Shown here: piece after piece, positions 9,923 to 18,272 of the stretch | Layout of the letters: each line of letters opens with the position of its first letter | Position numbering within the stretch: the stretch's first letter is position 1 | NCBI GenBank assembly: GCA_030145385.1 | Contig: JAQYVU010000001.1 | Location: 1 to 64,000, forward strand | DNA from: Desulfococcaceae bacterium | Lineage (GTDB): Bacteria > Desulfobacterota > Desulfobacteria > Desulfobacterales > Desulfosalsimonadaceae | Direction: 5' to 3' | Length of the DNA stretch: 64,000 bases | The notes under the pieces: generated by a model | Told to the model about the DNA's origin: nothing | What the model saw: only the letters and a program-made list of their open reading frames with translations | The model's database searches: none | Position numbers and translations under genes: made by a program

Positions 9923-10984
9923 ATGGAGTTTATTAAACCCGGTATCAATATCAATATTATCGGAAAACGGTATATTGCCTTTGCGTTTTCACTTATCCTT
10001 ATCCTAGTGAGTCTTGGTTCTTTAATCATTCACCGCGGTCCGAATTACGGAATCGACTTTGCCGGCGGTACCATTATTCAGATTAAATGCGAAAAGCCGG
10101 TCACAATTAAAAACATTAAAGCCGGGCTCGGTGAATTGGGCCTGGAGGGGTCGGCTGTCCAGCAGTTCGGAGAAAAAGGCGATAATGAATTTCTGGTGCA
10201 TACCAATCAGACCCTGATCACGGACAAGGGATTTTCAGAACAGATCCAATCCGCCGTGGAAAAATCAACCGGTGCCGGCATTGAAATTCGCAGAATTGAG
10301 ATGGTCGGGCCGCAGGTAGGCAAGGATCTCCAGGAAAAAGCATTATTTGCGTTGTTTTATACACTTTTGTTTATCACGATTTATATTTCCGGCCGATTTG
10401 AACTCAAATGGGTGTTAAGCGGAGTAATGGCTCTCGCACTGATCGGGGCGGTCTATTTCTTTTCTATCTTTGATGTCAGCATCCCTTTTTTAATCGCCGT
10501 TGCTTTGATTGTTACCCTTATCCTGTTCTGGCAGCTGGGACTGAAATACGCCATGGGTGCGGTTGTGGCGCTGCTTCATGATGTAACAATTACCATTGGA
10601 ATTTTTTCCGTGTTAGACATTGAGTTTACGTTGCCGATCATTGCCGCGCTTTTGACAATTATCGGGTATTCGTTAAATGATACGATTATTGTTTATGACC
10701 GGATTCGGGAAAACCTGAAACGATATAACCGGTTGGGGATTGATGAAATAATTAACAAAAGCATTAATGAAACTTTGAGCCGGACAATTCTGACTTCACT
10801 GACTACCCTGATTGTTCTTTTCAGCTTGTTTTTCTTAGGGGGCGATATTATCCATGATTTTTCTTTAGCACTGATCGTCGGGGTCATTGTGGGAACCTAT
10901 TCCTCAGTATATGTTGCCAGTCCGATTCTGCTGTTTCTCCAGGAAGAAAAAGGGGGCGGCAGCGTTGCTGCAACGGCAGGATAA
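9923..10984 (+). CDS. secF: Protein translocase subunit SecF
   Basis: This 353-residue partner of SecD has one N-terminal membrane segment and the SecF motif GPNYGIDFAGGTIIQI at about 38-53. A periplasmic domain and five C-terminal membrane segments follow. Segment 4 carries ALLTIIGYSLNDTIIVYDRIREN, the conserved proton-path region of SecF. Length is slightly above the E. coli protein. The ATG at 9923 is preceded by AAAGGAA. It ends the yajC-secD-secF unit; the next gene (S23) begins 38 bp downstream but looks like a later insertion. Confidence 0.97.
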   Translation: MEFIKPGININIIGKRYIAFAFSLILILVSLGSLIIHRGPNYGIDFAGGTIIQIKCEKPVTIKNIKAGLGELGLEGSAVQQFGEKGDNEFLVHTNQTLITDKGFSEQIQSAVEKSTGAGIEIRRIEMVGPQVGKDLQEKALFALFYTLLFITIYISGRFELKWVLSGVMALALIGAVYFFSIFDVSIPFLIAVALIVTLILFWQLGLKYAMGAVVALLHDVTITIGIFSVLDIEFTLPIIAALLTIIGYSLNDTIIVYDRIRENLKRYNRLGIDEIINKSINETLSRTILTSLTTLIVLFSLFFLGGDIIHDFSLALIVGVIVGTYSSVYVASPILLFLQEEKGGGSVAATAG

Positions 10985-10990
10985 GGGGAA

Positions 10991-11436
10991 AGGTAGATAG
11001 GCTGAAGGCTTTTAGGTGAATCATGCGAGATCACACAAAGCTTCGCGCATTTGAATTGGCTGATGAATTAGCAATTTCGGTTTATCGGGTAACCGCAGGA
11101 TTTCCAAGAGACGAGCTATTTGGGCTGACTTCCCAAATGCGGCGGGCAGCAGTTTCAGTTCCTTCCAACATAGTGGAGGGCTGTGCCCGTGACAGCGAAG
11201 CTGATTACATAAGGTTTTTAAATATCGCCTTTGGATCATTAAGGGAACTGCATTATCAATTAGATTTATCCAAACGTTTGGGATTTTTGTCTGCCCGTGA
11301 TTCATCTCTTATTGAACCAAACGTTGTAGAAACAGAAAAGGTCTTAAACGGTTTAATTCGCGCCCTACGAAAAGATTGATTTACTTCTATCTTTTGTCTT
11401 CTACCTTCAGACTTCAGCCTATAAACCTTCAGCCTA
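10991..11436. repeat. Inverted repeats bracketing the four-helix-bundle gene
   Basis: TAGGCTGAAGG at 10998-11008 is repeated in perfect inverted form as CCTTCAGCCTA at 11426-11436. A second inverted copy (CTTCAGCCTAT, 11412-11422) also matches the left arm, and AGGTAG at 10991-10996 pairs with CTACCT at 11401-11406. The arms lie immediately outside the S23 reading frame and outside both secF and dprA, so the cassette reads as an insertion that left its neighbours intact. Confidence 0.65.
11023..11379 (+). CDS. Four-helix bundle protein (S23 / 23S rRNA IVS protein family)
   Basis: This 118-residue protein has the S23 pattern. An N-terminal helix with FELADELAISVYRVT is followed by GLTSQMRRAAVSVPSNIVEG, then an acidic DSEADYIRFLNIAFGSLRELHYQL. 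Members form four-helix bundles and were first found in intervening sequences of 23S rRNA genes; their biochemical role is not settled. Here the gene is free-standing between secF and dprA, with short inverted repeats on both sides. That is consistent with a small mobile or domesticated cassette. Start at ATG 11023; no strong ribosome site is visible. Confidence 0.9.
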   Translation: MRDHTKLRAFELADELAISVYRVTAGFPRDELFGLTSQMRRAAVSVPSNIVEGCARDSEADYIRFLNIAFGSLRELHYQLDLSKRLGFLSARDSSLIEPNVVETEKVLNGLIRALRKD

Positions 11437-11451
11437 AAGTTTTTATCTTCT

Positions 11452-12573
11452 ATGGAAAATATTCAGCCATGGCTGGCATTAAAAAATGTTTCCGGTGTGG
11501 GAAATCATCTGTACAAACGACTTATTGAACATTTTCAGACACCGGAAAAAGTTTTTAAGGCTAAAAAATCTGAATTGATGATGGCAGCCGGTGTCAGTGA
11601 TCGGATTGCCGGTGCGATTAAAGGATTTTGTTTTCCAGATCATATAAAAAATGAAATTGAACTTGCAAAAAAGCATCAATGCAGAATAATAACATTTTCA
11701 GATCCTGAATATCCTCCGCTTCTACATCATATTCCTGACCCGCCGCCGTACATTTATGTTAAGGGCCGTCTTGAAGACACGGATAGGAGTGTGTCGGTTG
11801 TCGGATCAAGAAATGCTTCCAGTTATGGTATTTCAATGGCCAGGCGGCTGAGCCGGGATCTGGCGGCACTCGGTTTGGGTATTGTCAGCGGCATGGCCCG
11901 GGGAATTGATACGGCAGCACACATGGGTGCGATATCGGCCAAAGGAAAAACCATTGCCGTTTTGGGAAGCGGGCTCGGGGTTATTTATCCGCCTGAGAAC
12001 CGAAGGCTTCATGATGAAATTATTGAAAACGGTGCGGTAATTTCGGAGTTTCCAATAATGGAAGAACCCAATGCATATAATTTCCCGGCCAGAAACCGGA
12101 TTATATCCGGAATGACTTTGGGAACACTTGTTGTTGAAGCAGCACAAAGAAGCGGTTCCCTGATTACGGCCCGTCTGGCAGGAGAGCAGGGACGGGAGGT
12201 TTTTGCGGTACCCGGAAACATAAATTCCGCGAAAAGTACCGGAGCGCACAACCTTTTGAAACAGGGGGCAAAACTGGTTGCCGGCGCACAGGATGTTGTA
12301 GAGGAGTTTTACCATTTTGAAAATAAAATTATAGAAAAAGACAAGCCTTCGGATCAATGGTCAAACGAAACTCGTTTATCGCCGGATTTGACCGGGAATG
12401 AATCTCTTATCTATGAGGTTCTTGAGCCGTATCCGATCCATATTGATGAGTTGAGCCGTCAGACTGGCTTGCATGTCGGCAAGCTTTCTATTATTTTGTT
12501 AAATCTTGAATTAAAAGGGCTTGTGAGTCAGAGTCCTGGAAAATATTTCATTATAAGCGGGGAAAAGAATTGA
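11452..12573 (+). CDS. dprA: DNA-processing protein DprA (Smf)
   Basis: This 373-residue protein loads RecA onto incoming single-stranded DNA during natural transformation and is widespread beyond competent species. An N-terminal HhH-like segment (1-70) precedes the Rossmann-fold core. The core carries VVGSRNASSYG, SGMARGIDTAAHMGAI and GKTIAVLGSGLGVIYPPEN, then EQGREVFAVPGN. A winged-helix C-terminal domain (about 300-370) follows. ATG at 11452. Its stop overlaps the TTG start of topA by 4 bp, so the two are translationally coupled, a pairing common in many bacteria. Confidence 0.96.
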   Translation: MENIQPWLALKNVSGVGNHLYKRLIEHFQTPEKVFKAKKSELMMAAGVSDRIAGAIKGFCFPDHIKNEIELAKKHQCRIITFSDPEYPPLLHHIPDPPPYIYVKGRLEDTDRSVSVVGSRNASSYGISMARRLSRDLAALGLGIVSGMARGIDTAAHMGAISAKGKTIAVLGSGLGVIYPPENRRLHDEIIENGAVISEFPIMEEPNAYNFPARNRIISGMTLGTLVVEAAQRSGSLITARLAGEQGREVFAVPGNINSAKSTGAHNLLKQGAKLVAGAQDVVEEFYHFENKIIEKDKPSDQWSNETRLSPDLTGNESLIYEVLEPYPIHIDELSRQTGLHVGKLSIILLNLELKGLVSQSPGKYFIISGEKN

Positions 12574-14849
12574 GTAAACCGTTAGTTATTGTCGAATCAC
12601 CGACAAAAGAAAAATCATTAAGAAAATATCTTGGCAAAGATTACAATGTGACGTCAACGGTCGGTCATATCATGGATTTACCGGAAAAAGAGATTGGTAT
12701 TGATGTTGAAAATGACTTTGATCCCAAATATGTGACAATCAAGGGCAAGCAGAAGGTCATTCGCGCCATTAAAAGCGCTGCCAAGGGTTCTGATGATATC
12801 TATCTGGCACCTGACCCGGACCGGGAAGGAGAGGCCATTGCATTTCATACCGCCGATATATTAAAGAAAAAAGGCCGTCGCTTTCATCGCGTGCTTTTTC
12901 ATGAAATAACCAAAAAAGGTATCATGGAAGCGCTGTCCGCGCCGGAAGACCTGAATCTGAATAAGTATAAGGCACAGCAAACCCGAAGAATCCTGGATCG
13001 TCTGGTCGGCTACCAGATTTCACCGGTTTTATGGAAAAAAGTCAAATACGGGCTGAGTGCCGGGCGTGTCCAGTCCGTTACCGTAAGAATTATCTGTGAA
13101 CGGGAACGGGCGATTCATGCGTTTGATCCTGAGGAATACTGGTCTGTCACCGCCTTTTTAGAAGGCGACCAGCCGCCGGAGTTTTCCGCAAAGCTGGCTA
13201 AAAAGAACGGGAAAAAGTTTAAAATCGGCAATCAGCAGGCGGCTGATACGGTTTTAAACGATCTTTCGAATGCATCTTTTATTGTGGATGAAGTTAAGAA
13301 GAAAACTGTCAAACGAAACCCCTATCCGCCGTTTATAACCAGTAAACTTCAGCAGGAAGCCATTCGAAAGCTGCGATTTTCAGCCAAGAAAACCATGGTG
13401 GTGGCCCAGCAGCTTTATGAAGGAATTAACCTGGGTTCCGGAGAATATGTGGGGTTGATTACCTACATGCGAACGGATTCGATCCGGATATCCGACGAAG
13501 CCGCCTTAGAAGCGCTTGATCTTATAAAAGAGAAATACGGTCCGGAATATGCTCTGTCAAAGCCGCGGGCGTTTAAAAACAAGAACAAAGCGCAGGATGC
13601 CCATGAGGCCATCCGTCCCACGTCCGTCAGTCATACGCCGGAAAAAGTCGCTCAATTTCTGACCAAAGATCAATTGGCGCTGTATCAGTTAATCTGGAAA
13701 CGGTTTATGGCCTCACAAATGGCCCAGGCCCTGATCAACCAGAATTCTGTCGCCATTAAGGCCGGTGATTATACATTTTCCGCCACCGGATCAACGATCA
13801 AATTTCCCGGTTTTATGGCGCTTTACCTAACGGTTGATGATGAGGAAAAGGACTCGCAGAGCAAGGAAAAGGCCTTGCTGCCGGAACTTGCAGAGAAAAT
13901 GGTGCTGAAATTAAACAAAATCGATCCCAAACAGCATTTTACTTCCCCGCCGCCCCGTTTTACAGAAGCATCCCTGGTCAAGGAACTTGAAGAAAACGGC
14001 ATCGGCCGGCCCAGTACCTATGCGTCCATTCTTTCAACGATCCGGGATAAAGGGTATGTTGAGTTTTTAAAAGGAAACTTTCGGCCCAGCGAGCTCGGGT
14101 TTATTGTCAGTGATTTGCTGGTTGAAAATTTTCCTGATGTTTTAAGCGTCGATTTTACAGCCAAAATGGAAAATGACCTGGATCTTGTGGAAGCCGCCGA
14201 AACCGACGCTTCAGGAATTCTGACGCGATTTTACAATACATTTGAAAAGCGCCTGACATCAGCGTCTGACAATATGCTCAGCGTTAAAGGGGTCGGCGTG
14301 CCTACGGGGTTGCCCTGTCCGCAATGCTCAAAAGAACTTCATGTCAAGGTGGGAAAGAACGGACCCTTCCTGGCCTGTGAAGGATACCCGGAATGCAATT
14401 ATTCCCGAAATTATATCCGGGATGAAAAAGGAAATATTGAAGCGCTGGAACCGGACCATGAAGCGGCCGAAGGTGAAATCTGTGATGAGTGCGGAAAACC
14501 CATGGTCGTAAAGCAGGGAAGGTATGGTGATTTTCTGGCCTGCAGCGGATACCCGGAATGTAAGAAAACCCGATCCATCAGTTCAAAAACCAGCGCGCAA
14601 TCCACGGGCGTGAAATGTCCGGAAAAAGACTGCGACGGTGAACTGCTGGAGCGAACATCCAAAAGGGGCAAAATTTTTTACGGATGCAGCAAATTTCCCA
14701 AATGCAATTTCGCCACCTGGGATAAACCCATTGCCCGAAAATGCCCGGATTGCGGGGCGGAAATTTTGGTTGAAAAAGAAACCAAAAGAGACGGCAAGGT
14801 GATCAAATGCCTGGATCGGGAGTGCGGGTATTCGGAAAGCGCGGAGTGA
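12570..14849 (+). CDS. topA: DNA topoisomerase I
   Basis: This 759-residue type IA topoisomerase relaxes negative supercoils. The TOPRIM acidic triad is in APDPDREGEA (about residues 80-89), and the active-site tyrosine is about Y299 in GLITYMRTDS. Four C-terminal zinc-ribbon units follow, beginning with CPQC, CDEC, CPEKDC and CPDC; the last is shorter. The TTG start at 12570 overlaps the dprA stop (TTGA). Length is close to the family norm. An inverted dispersed repeat follows the stop. Confidence 0.97.
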   Translation: MSKPLVIVESPTKEKSLRKYLGKDYNVTSTVGHIMDLPEKEIGIDVENDFDPKYVTIKGKQKVIRAIKSAAKGSDDIYLAPDPDREGEAIAFHTADILKKKGRRFHRVLFHEITKKGIMEALSAPEDLNLNKYKAQQTRRILDRLVGYQISPVLWKKVKYGLSAGRVQSVTVRIICERERAIHAFDPEEYWSVTAFLEGDQPPEFSAKLAKKNGKKFKIGNQQAADTVLNDLSNASFIVDEVKKKTVKRNPYPPFITSKLQQEAIRKLRFSAKKTMVVAQQLYEGINLGSGEYVGLITYMRTDSIRISDEAALEALDLIKEKYGPEYALSKPRAFKNKNKAQDAHEAIRPTSVSHTPEKVAQFLTKDQLALYQLIWKRFMASQMAQALINQNSVAIKAGDYTFSATGSTIKFPGFMALYLTVDDEEKDSQSKEKALLPELAEKMVLKLNKIDPKQHFTSPPPRFTEASLVKELEENGIGRPSTYASILSTIRDKGYVEFLKGNFRPSELGFIVSDLLVENFPDVLSVDFTAKMENDLDLVEAAETDASGILTRFYNTFEKRLTSASDNMLSVKGVGVPTGLPCPQCSKELHVKVGKNGPFLACEGYPECNYSRNYIRDEKGNIEALEPDHEAAEGEICDECGKPMVVKQGRYGDFLACSGYPECKKTRSISSKTSAQSTGVKCPEKDCDGELLERTSKRGKIFYGCSKFPKCNFATWDKPIARKCPDCGAEILVEKETKRDGKVIKCLDRECGYSESAE

Positions 14850-14868
14850 AATTTTTTAGCCTTAGAGT

Positions 14869-14934
14869 AGACACACGCAGATGAACGCAGACGGTTTATT
14901 TATAAATTTTATCCGCGCCCATCTGCGTGTGTCT
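14869..14934. repeat. Dispersed 'ATCTGCG' repeat, 15-bp hairpin after topA
   Basis: AGACACACGCAGATG (14869-14883) is perfectly inverted at 14920-14934 around a 36-nt spacer. The right arm continues into GTCTGCGGCTGATTTT. A related single arm recurs at 20682-20707. It may stop topA transcription, but there is no T-run directly after the stem. Confidence 0.6.
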
Positions 14935-15036
14935 GCGGCTGATTTTATTGGCCTGTTTTAGCAAGGCAGTTTTGTTTATTTATTTCATTGGGGGCTTTAT
15001 TTCAAATAACCTGTTTACTTGGCGCTAATTTCGGGA

Positions 15037-17064
15037 ATGAAAAATATACATTGCGGCGGAAAATTTAATTATTATCAGATTATTGCGTTTCTCATAATTG
15101 CCGTCTTTGGAGTTATCATATATTCCAGTATTTTTAATGCCCCGTTTGTTGTCGATGATACTTCAACTATCGTCGAAAACAGGCATATCCGGATGAACAA
15201 AATCAATCCGGAGCAGATAAAAGAAATATTGAAAAGTCCATCCCCGCGTCCGGTTGCCAATCTCAGTTTTGCTTTAAATTATTATTTTGGCCAATACAAT
15301 CCGGAGGGCTATCATTTTGTTAATGTTTTTATCCATATCATCAATGCAATACTTCTTTTTCTTTTTGTAAAAGCCACGCTTAACATTAATCTTATCTACA
15401 ACCCCAGCGCGGATAAAGTGTTTTCGTATTCCGGGTCCGAGGATACCGGGAAAGTATTCAGCTTTCCTGTTGTTGTCGCTTTTTCTACGGCACTGATTTG
15501 GCTTGTCAATCCGCTGCACACGCAATCAGTGACTTATACTGTCCAGCGGATGAATTCCATGGCCGCCATGTTCTATCTGGCATCTATGCTGTTATATATT
15601 AAGGGGCGCTTTTCTCAAAAGCATCTCAGAAAAGGTTTAAGCCTTAAAACATACTTCCTGTTCGTCGGAAGCTTAATATGCGGTATTGCAGCACTGGCCA
15701 GTAAAGAAATTGCGGCGGCACTGCCATTGATAATTATTATCTATGAATGGTTTTTCTTTCAAAATTTAAGTCCAATCCGGTCAAAAAAGACGTTGGCGGC
15801 GGGTGTAGGTTCAATTTCCTTTCTTTGCATTGTGGCTTTAATGATACTGTCACTGAGGGGGGGCTCCCTGTCAGATATCTTTCTGTCAATGTACCGACAT
15901 CAGGATTTTACTTTGCCTCAGCGGCTGTTAACTGAATTACGCGTGGTTGTATATTACATCAGCCAGATTGTTTATCCTGATCCTTCACGTCTGAACCTCG
16001 CTTATGACTATCCGCTGTCGTATTCTTTCATAAATCCGTGGACCACCATTTTGGGGTTTGGGGTTATTGCCGGTTTGACTGGATTTGCTGTCATAGCCGT
16101 AAAAAAAGACCGGCTGTTGAGTTTTTGCATAATCTGGTTTCTGGTGAACCTGATCATTGAATCCTCAGTGATCGGCCTGGCCCTTATTTTTGAACATCGC
16201 ACTTACCTGCCGTCCATGATGGTTTGTCTGCTGTTTGTGATGGTGTTGTTCCGCTTTGTAAGGGATCGACGGCTGATTGCCACACTGATTGGGTTGATCA
16301 TTTTGGGGCAGTCTGTATGGACATATCAAAGAAATACTGTTTGGAACGATGAAATCGCCCTGTGGCGTGATGGTATAAGCAAGTCTCCTGATAATGCCTG
16401 GATGTATTTAAACCTTGGGACAGCCGTGGCAAAGCATGATGAAAAGAGAGGTATTTTTTATATTAAAAAAGCCTTACAAAAGAAACCTTATTTTCCGGAA
16501 GCTTTGTATGCCCTTGGGGTGGCTTATACAAATCAGAATCGACGGACAGATGCCGTTAAATTATATAAAAAAGCTATAAAACTGGATCCAAATTTTATTA
16601 AAGCGCATTATCAATTGGGGGTTGCCCTGATTCGCAGCGGCGATATGGCAGGGGCATTTGACCATTTTTCCAAAGCAGTATTGATAGACCCGCAAAATTC
16701 AAAAGCCCATGGTGAACTGGGTAATGTGTTATCCCAAACTGGAAAGTTGTCAAAAGCGCTTGAGCATTATAGTGAAGCCTTACGCCTCGATCCTGAAAAT
16801 TACACGGTGTACAATAATATAGGAAATAACTATGTCAGAATGGGAAACCCGGCCATGGCAATAGAATATTATGTAAAATCACTGCAGGCGGAACCAGCTA
16901 ATTTAAATACTCAAAAGAATTTGCAGAATGTCTTGAAAATTTATCTAAACTCCCTGAAACCCATTGATGCTGTAAATGCATTAAAAAAATACGTTCGACT
17001 TTATCCGGAAATTGCATTGTTTCAATATAATCTGAGAGCTCTTTTAAATAAAAATAATGGATAA
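15037..17064 (+). CDS. TMTC-like membrane protein with TPR tail (GT-C type)
   Basis: The protein has about ten membrane segments in residues 12-430, then five or six TPR units (about 440-640). The first periplasmic loop has NAPFVVDD and, further on, FALNYYFGQYNPEGYHFVNV. This matches the pattern of animal TMTC O-mannosyltransferases and bacterial GT-C relatives, where an acidic pair in loop 1 is catalytic. Also seen are HPLHTQSVTYTVQRMNSM and EHRTYLPSMM. It is a clear paralogue of the array at 32070-44244, closest to the member at 32070. The ATG at 15037 is chosen; a TTG at 15019 would add six residues. A lipid-linked sugar donor and protein acceptor are inferred. Confidence 0.75.
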   Translation: MKNIHCGGKFNYYQIIAFLIIAVFGVIIYSSIFNAPFVVDDTSTIVENRHIRMNKINPEQIKEILKSPSPRPVANLSFALNYYFGQYNPEGYHFVNVFIHIINAILLFLFVKATLNINLIYNPSADKVFSYSGSEDTGKVFSFPVVVAFSTALIWLVNPLHTQSVTYTVQRMNSMAAMFYLASMLLYIKGRFSQKHLRKGLSLKTYFLFVGSLICGIAALASKEIAAALPLIIIIYEWFFFQNLSPIRSKKTLAAGVGSISFLCIVALMILSLRGGSLSDIFLSMYRHQDFTLPQRLLTELRVVVYYISQIVYPDPSRLNLAYDYPLSYSFINPWTTILGFGVIAGLTGFAVIAVKKDRLLSFCIIWFLVNLIIESSVIGLALIFEHRTYLPSMMVCLLFVMVLFRFVRDRRLIATLIGLIILGQSVWTYQRNTVWNDEIALWRDGISKSPDNAWMYLNLGTAVAKHDEKRGIFYIKKALQKKPYFPEALYALGVAYTNQNRRTDAVKLYKKAIKLDPNFIKAHYQLGVALIRSGDMAGAFDHFSKAVLIDPQNSKAHGELGNVLSQTGKLSKALEHYSEALRLDPENYTVYNNIGNNYVRMGNPAMAIEYYVKSLQAEPANLNTQKNLQNVLKIYLNSLKPIDAVNALKKYVRLYPEIALFQYNLRALLNKNNG

Positions 17065-17111
17065 AATATTGATTATTCATAAATAATCCATCAGGGCTGA
17101 AAGAAAAGGCT

Positions 17112-18227
17112 TTAATTTTTATCTAAAAATAATAAATCCTTCGCCTGTGTGTTTTTTGATCCGATAATCGGGATTTCAACCCGGTTACCATTTGTTTTGC
17201 GGAAATAAAGACGTCCGTTGTACGCGAAAACAACCTCAAAAGAAGTTGTTTTTCCCTTTTTGCTGAAAACCTTTCGTTTCACGGATACCAGTGAAGGATC
17301 ACTGTTTAACTGAGCAATGACTTCCTCGGCTTTCAGGCTCATTTCTTCGATCATATCCGTCAGACTGTCAAGGGCCCTGTTGCTGATATCAATGTTTTTA
17401 TACAGAACTTTAAAACGTTTACCAAGCTTGTCGGTAGCTTTTTCTTTTTGCTTGAAGATGGCTTGACGGCTGTTTTCCAGTTCGGCAATTTTAACCTTTA
17501 ACCCGTCAATTTCTTTTAGTTTATTTTCAAGGATGTCAATTTCCTCAAAAAGGTCCTCTTCTGTTTTTTCAGCCTGGGATTTTTCTTTTGAAAATGTAGA
17601 TTTTAATTGATCGTAGTCAGATAAAAGAAATTCTCTTTCTTCAGAAAGTTTATCAATCTGTTTTAATCTTTCACTTTCCAGTTCATGCAGCCGGTTTAGT
17701 TCTTTATTTTTGATCAGTTCGTTAATTTGTATTTTGGCAGAAATTTTTCGGTAATACCCATAGAGACCGCTGAGAAAGGTCAGGATATAGAAAAGAAGCA
17801 GGGAAATTGCGAGAAACGAATAATGAAGGATTTTTATATTCACATTTAAATCAATACCCTCATTTAAAATCTCGAAGTTTTTTTCAGACAGCTTGGCAGG
17901 ATCAGTGGAAAAATTATCAAATGCGGAGTTCTGATAGGTGGCAGGATATAAAATATTGCCCTGCTTTGTGGTAACATTGACGTCCAGTTTCCCGCCGATT
18001 TTCATAAAAACATTATTTTGGAGATAGGCGGTAACGGAAGCGTCGATGGAATCTTTAATGCTCGTTAATCCACTTAAAATATTATTCATATCAGAAAGAT
18101 AAATATTTGTTAACTCTTTTTCATATTTGTTTTGCAAATAATTTTCCAGAGCGGTGACAGTTAAGAGGTAAAGAAACGGCGGCAAGAGTATGCAGATGAT
18201 TAATATTTTGAACGAAAAAATTCTCAT
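17112..18227 (-). CDS. Membrane-anchored coiled-coil protein, unknown function
   Basis: I do not recognise this 371-residue protein. A membrane segment at about 5-27 is followed by a periplasmic stretch of about 105 residues, a second membrane segment (about 133-158) and a long charged coiled coil (about 165-275). A compact C-terminal domain of about 100 residues ends it (SFEVVFAYNGRLYFRKTNG). The topology resembles a receptor, with a small periplasmic sensor and a cytoplasmic helical signal, but no kinase, HAMP, GGDEF or chemotaxis output domain is visible. It lies 45 bp downstream of the TPR lipoprotein on the same strand and may be co-transcribed with it. It converges with the TMTC-like gene. 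Confidence 0.6.
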   Translation of the reverse strand: MRIFSFKILIICILLPPFLYLLTVTALENYLQNKYEKELTNIYLSDMNNILSGLTSIKDSIDASVTAYLQNNVFMKIGGKLDVNVTTKQGNILYPATYQNSAFDNFSTDPAKLSEKNFEILNEGIDLNVNIKILHYSFLAISLLLFYILTFLSGLYGYYRKISAKIQINELIKNKELNRLHELESERLKQIDKLSEEREFLLSDYDQLKSTFSKEKSQAEKTEEDLFEEIDILENKLKEIDGLKVKIAELENSRQAIFKQKEKATDKLGKRFKVLYKNIDISNRALDSLTDMIEEMSLKAEEVIAQLNSDPSLVSVKRKVFSKKGKTTSFEVVFAYNGRLYFRKTNGNRVEIPIIGSKNTQAKDLLFLDKN

Positions 18228-18272
18228 AGTGTCTTAATAATTATTTTAAAGACTGGATGGGGTTATTAAATA

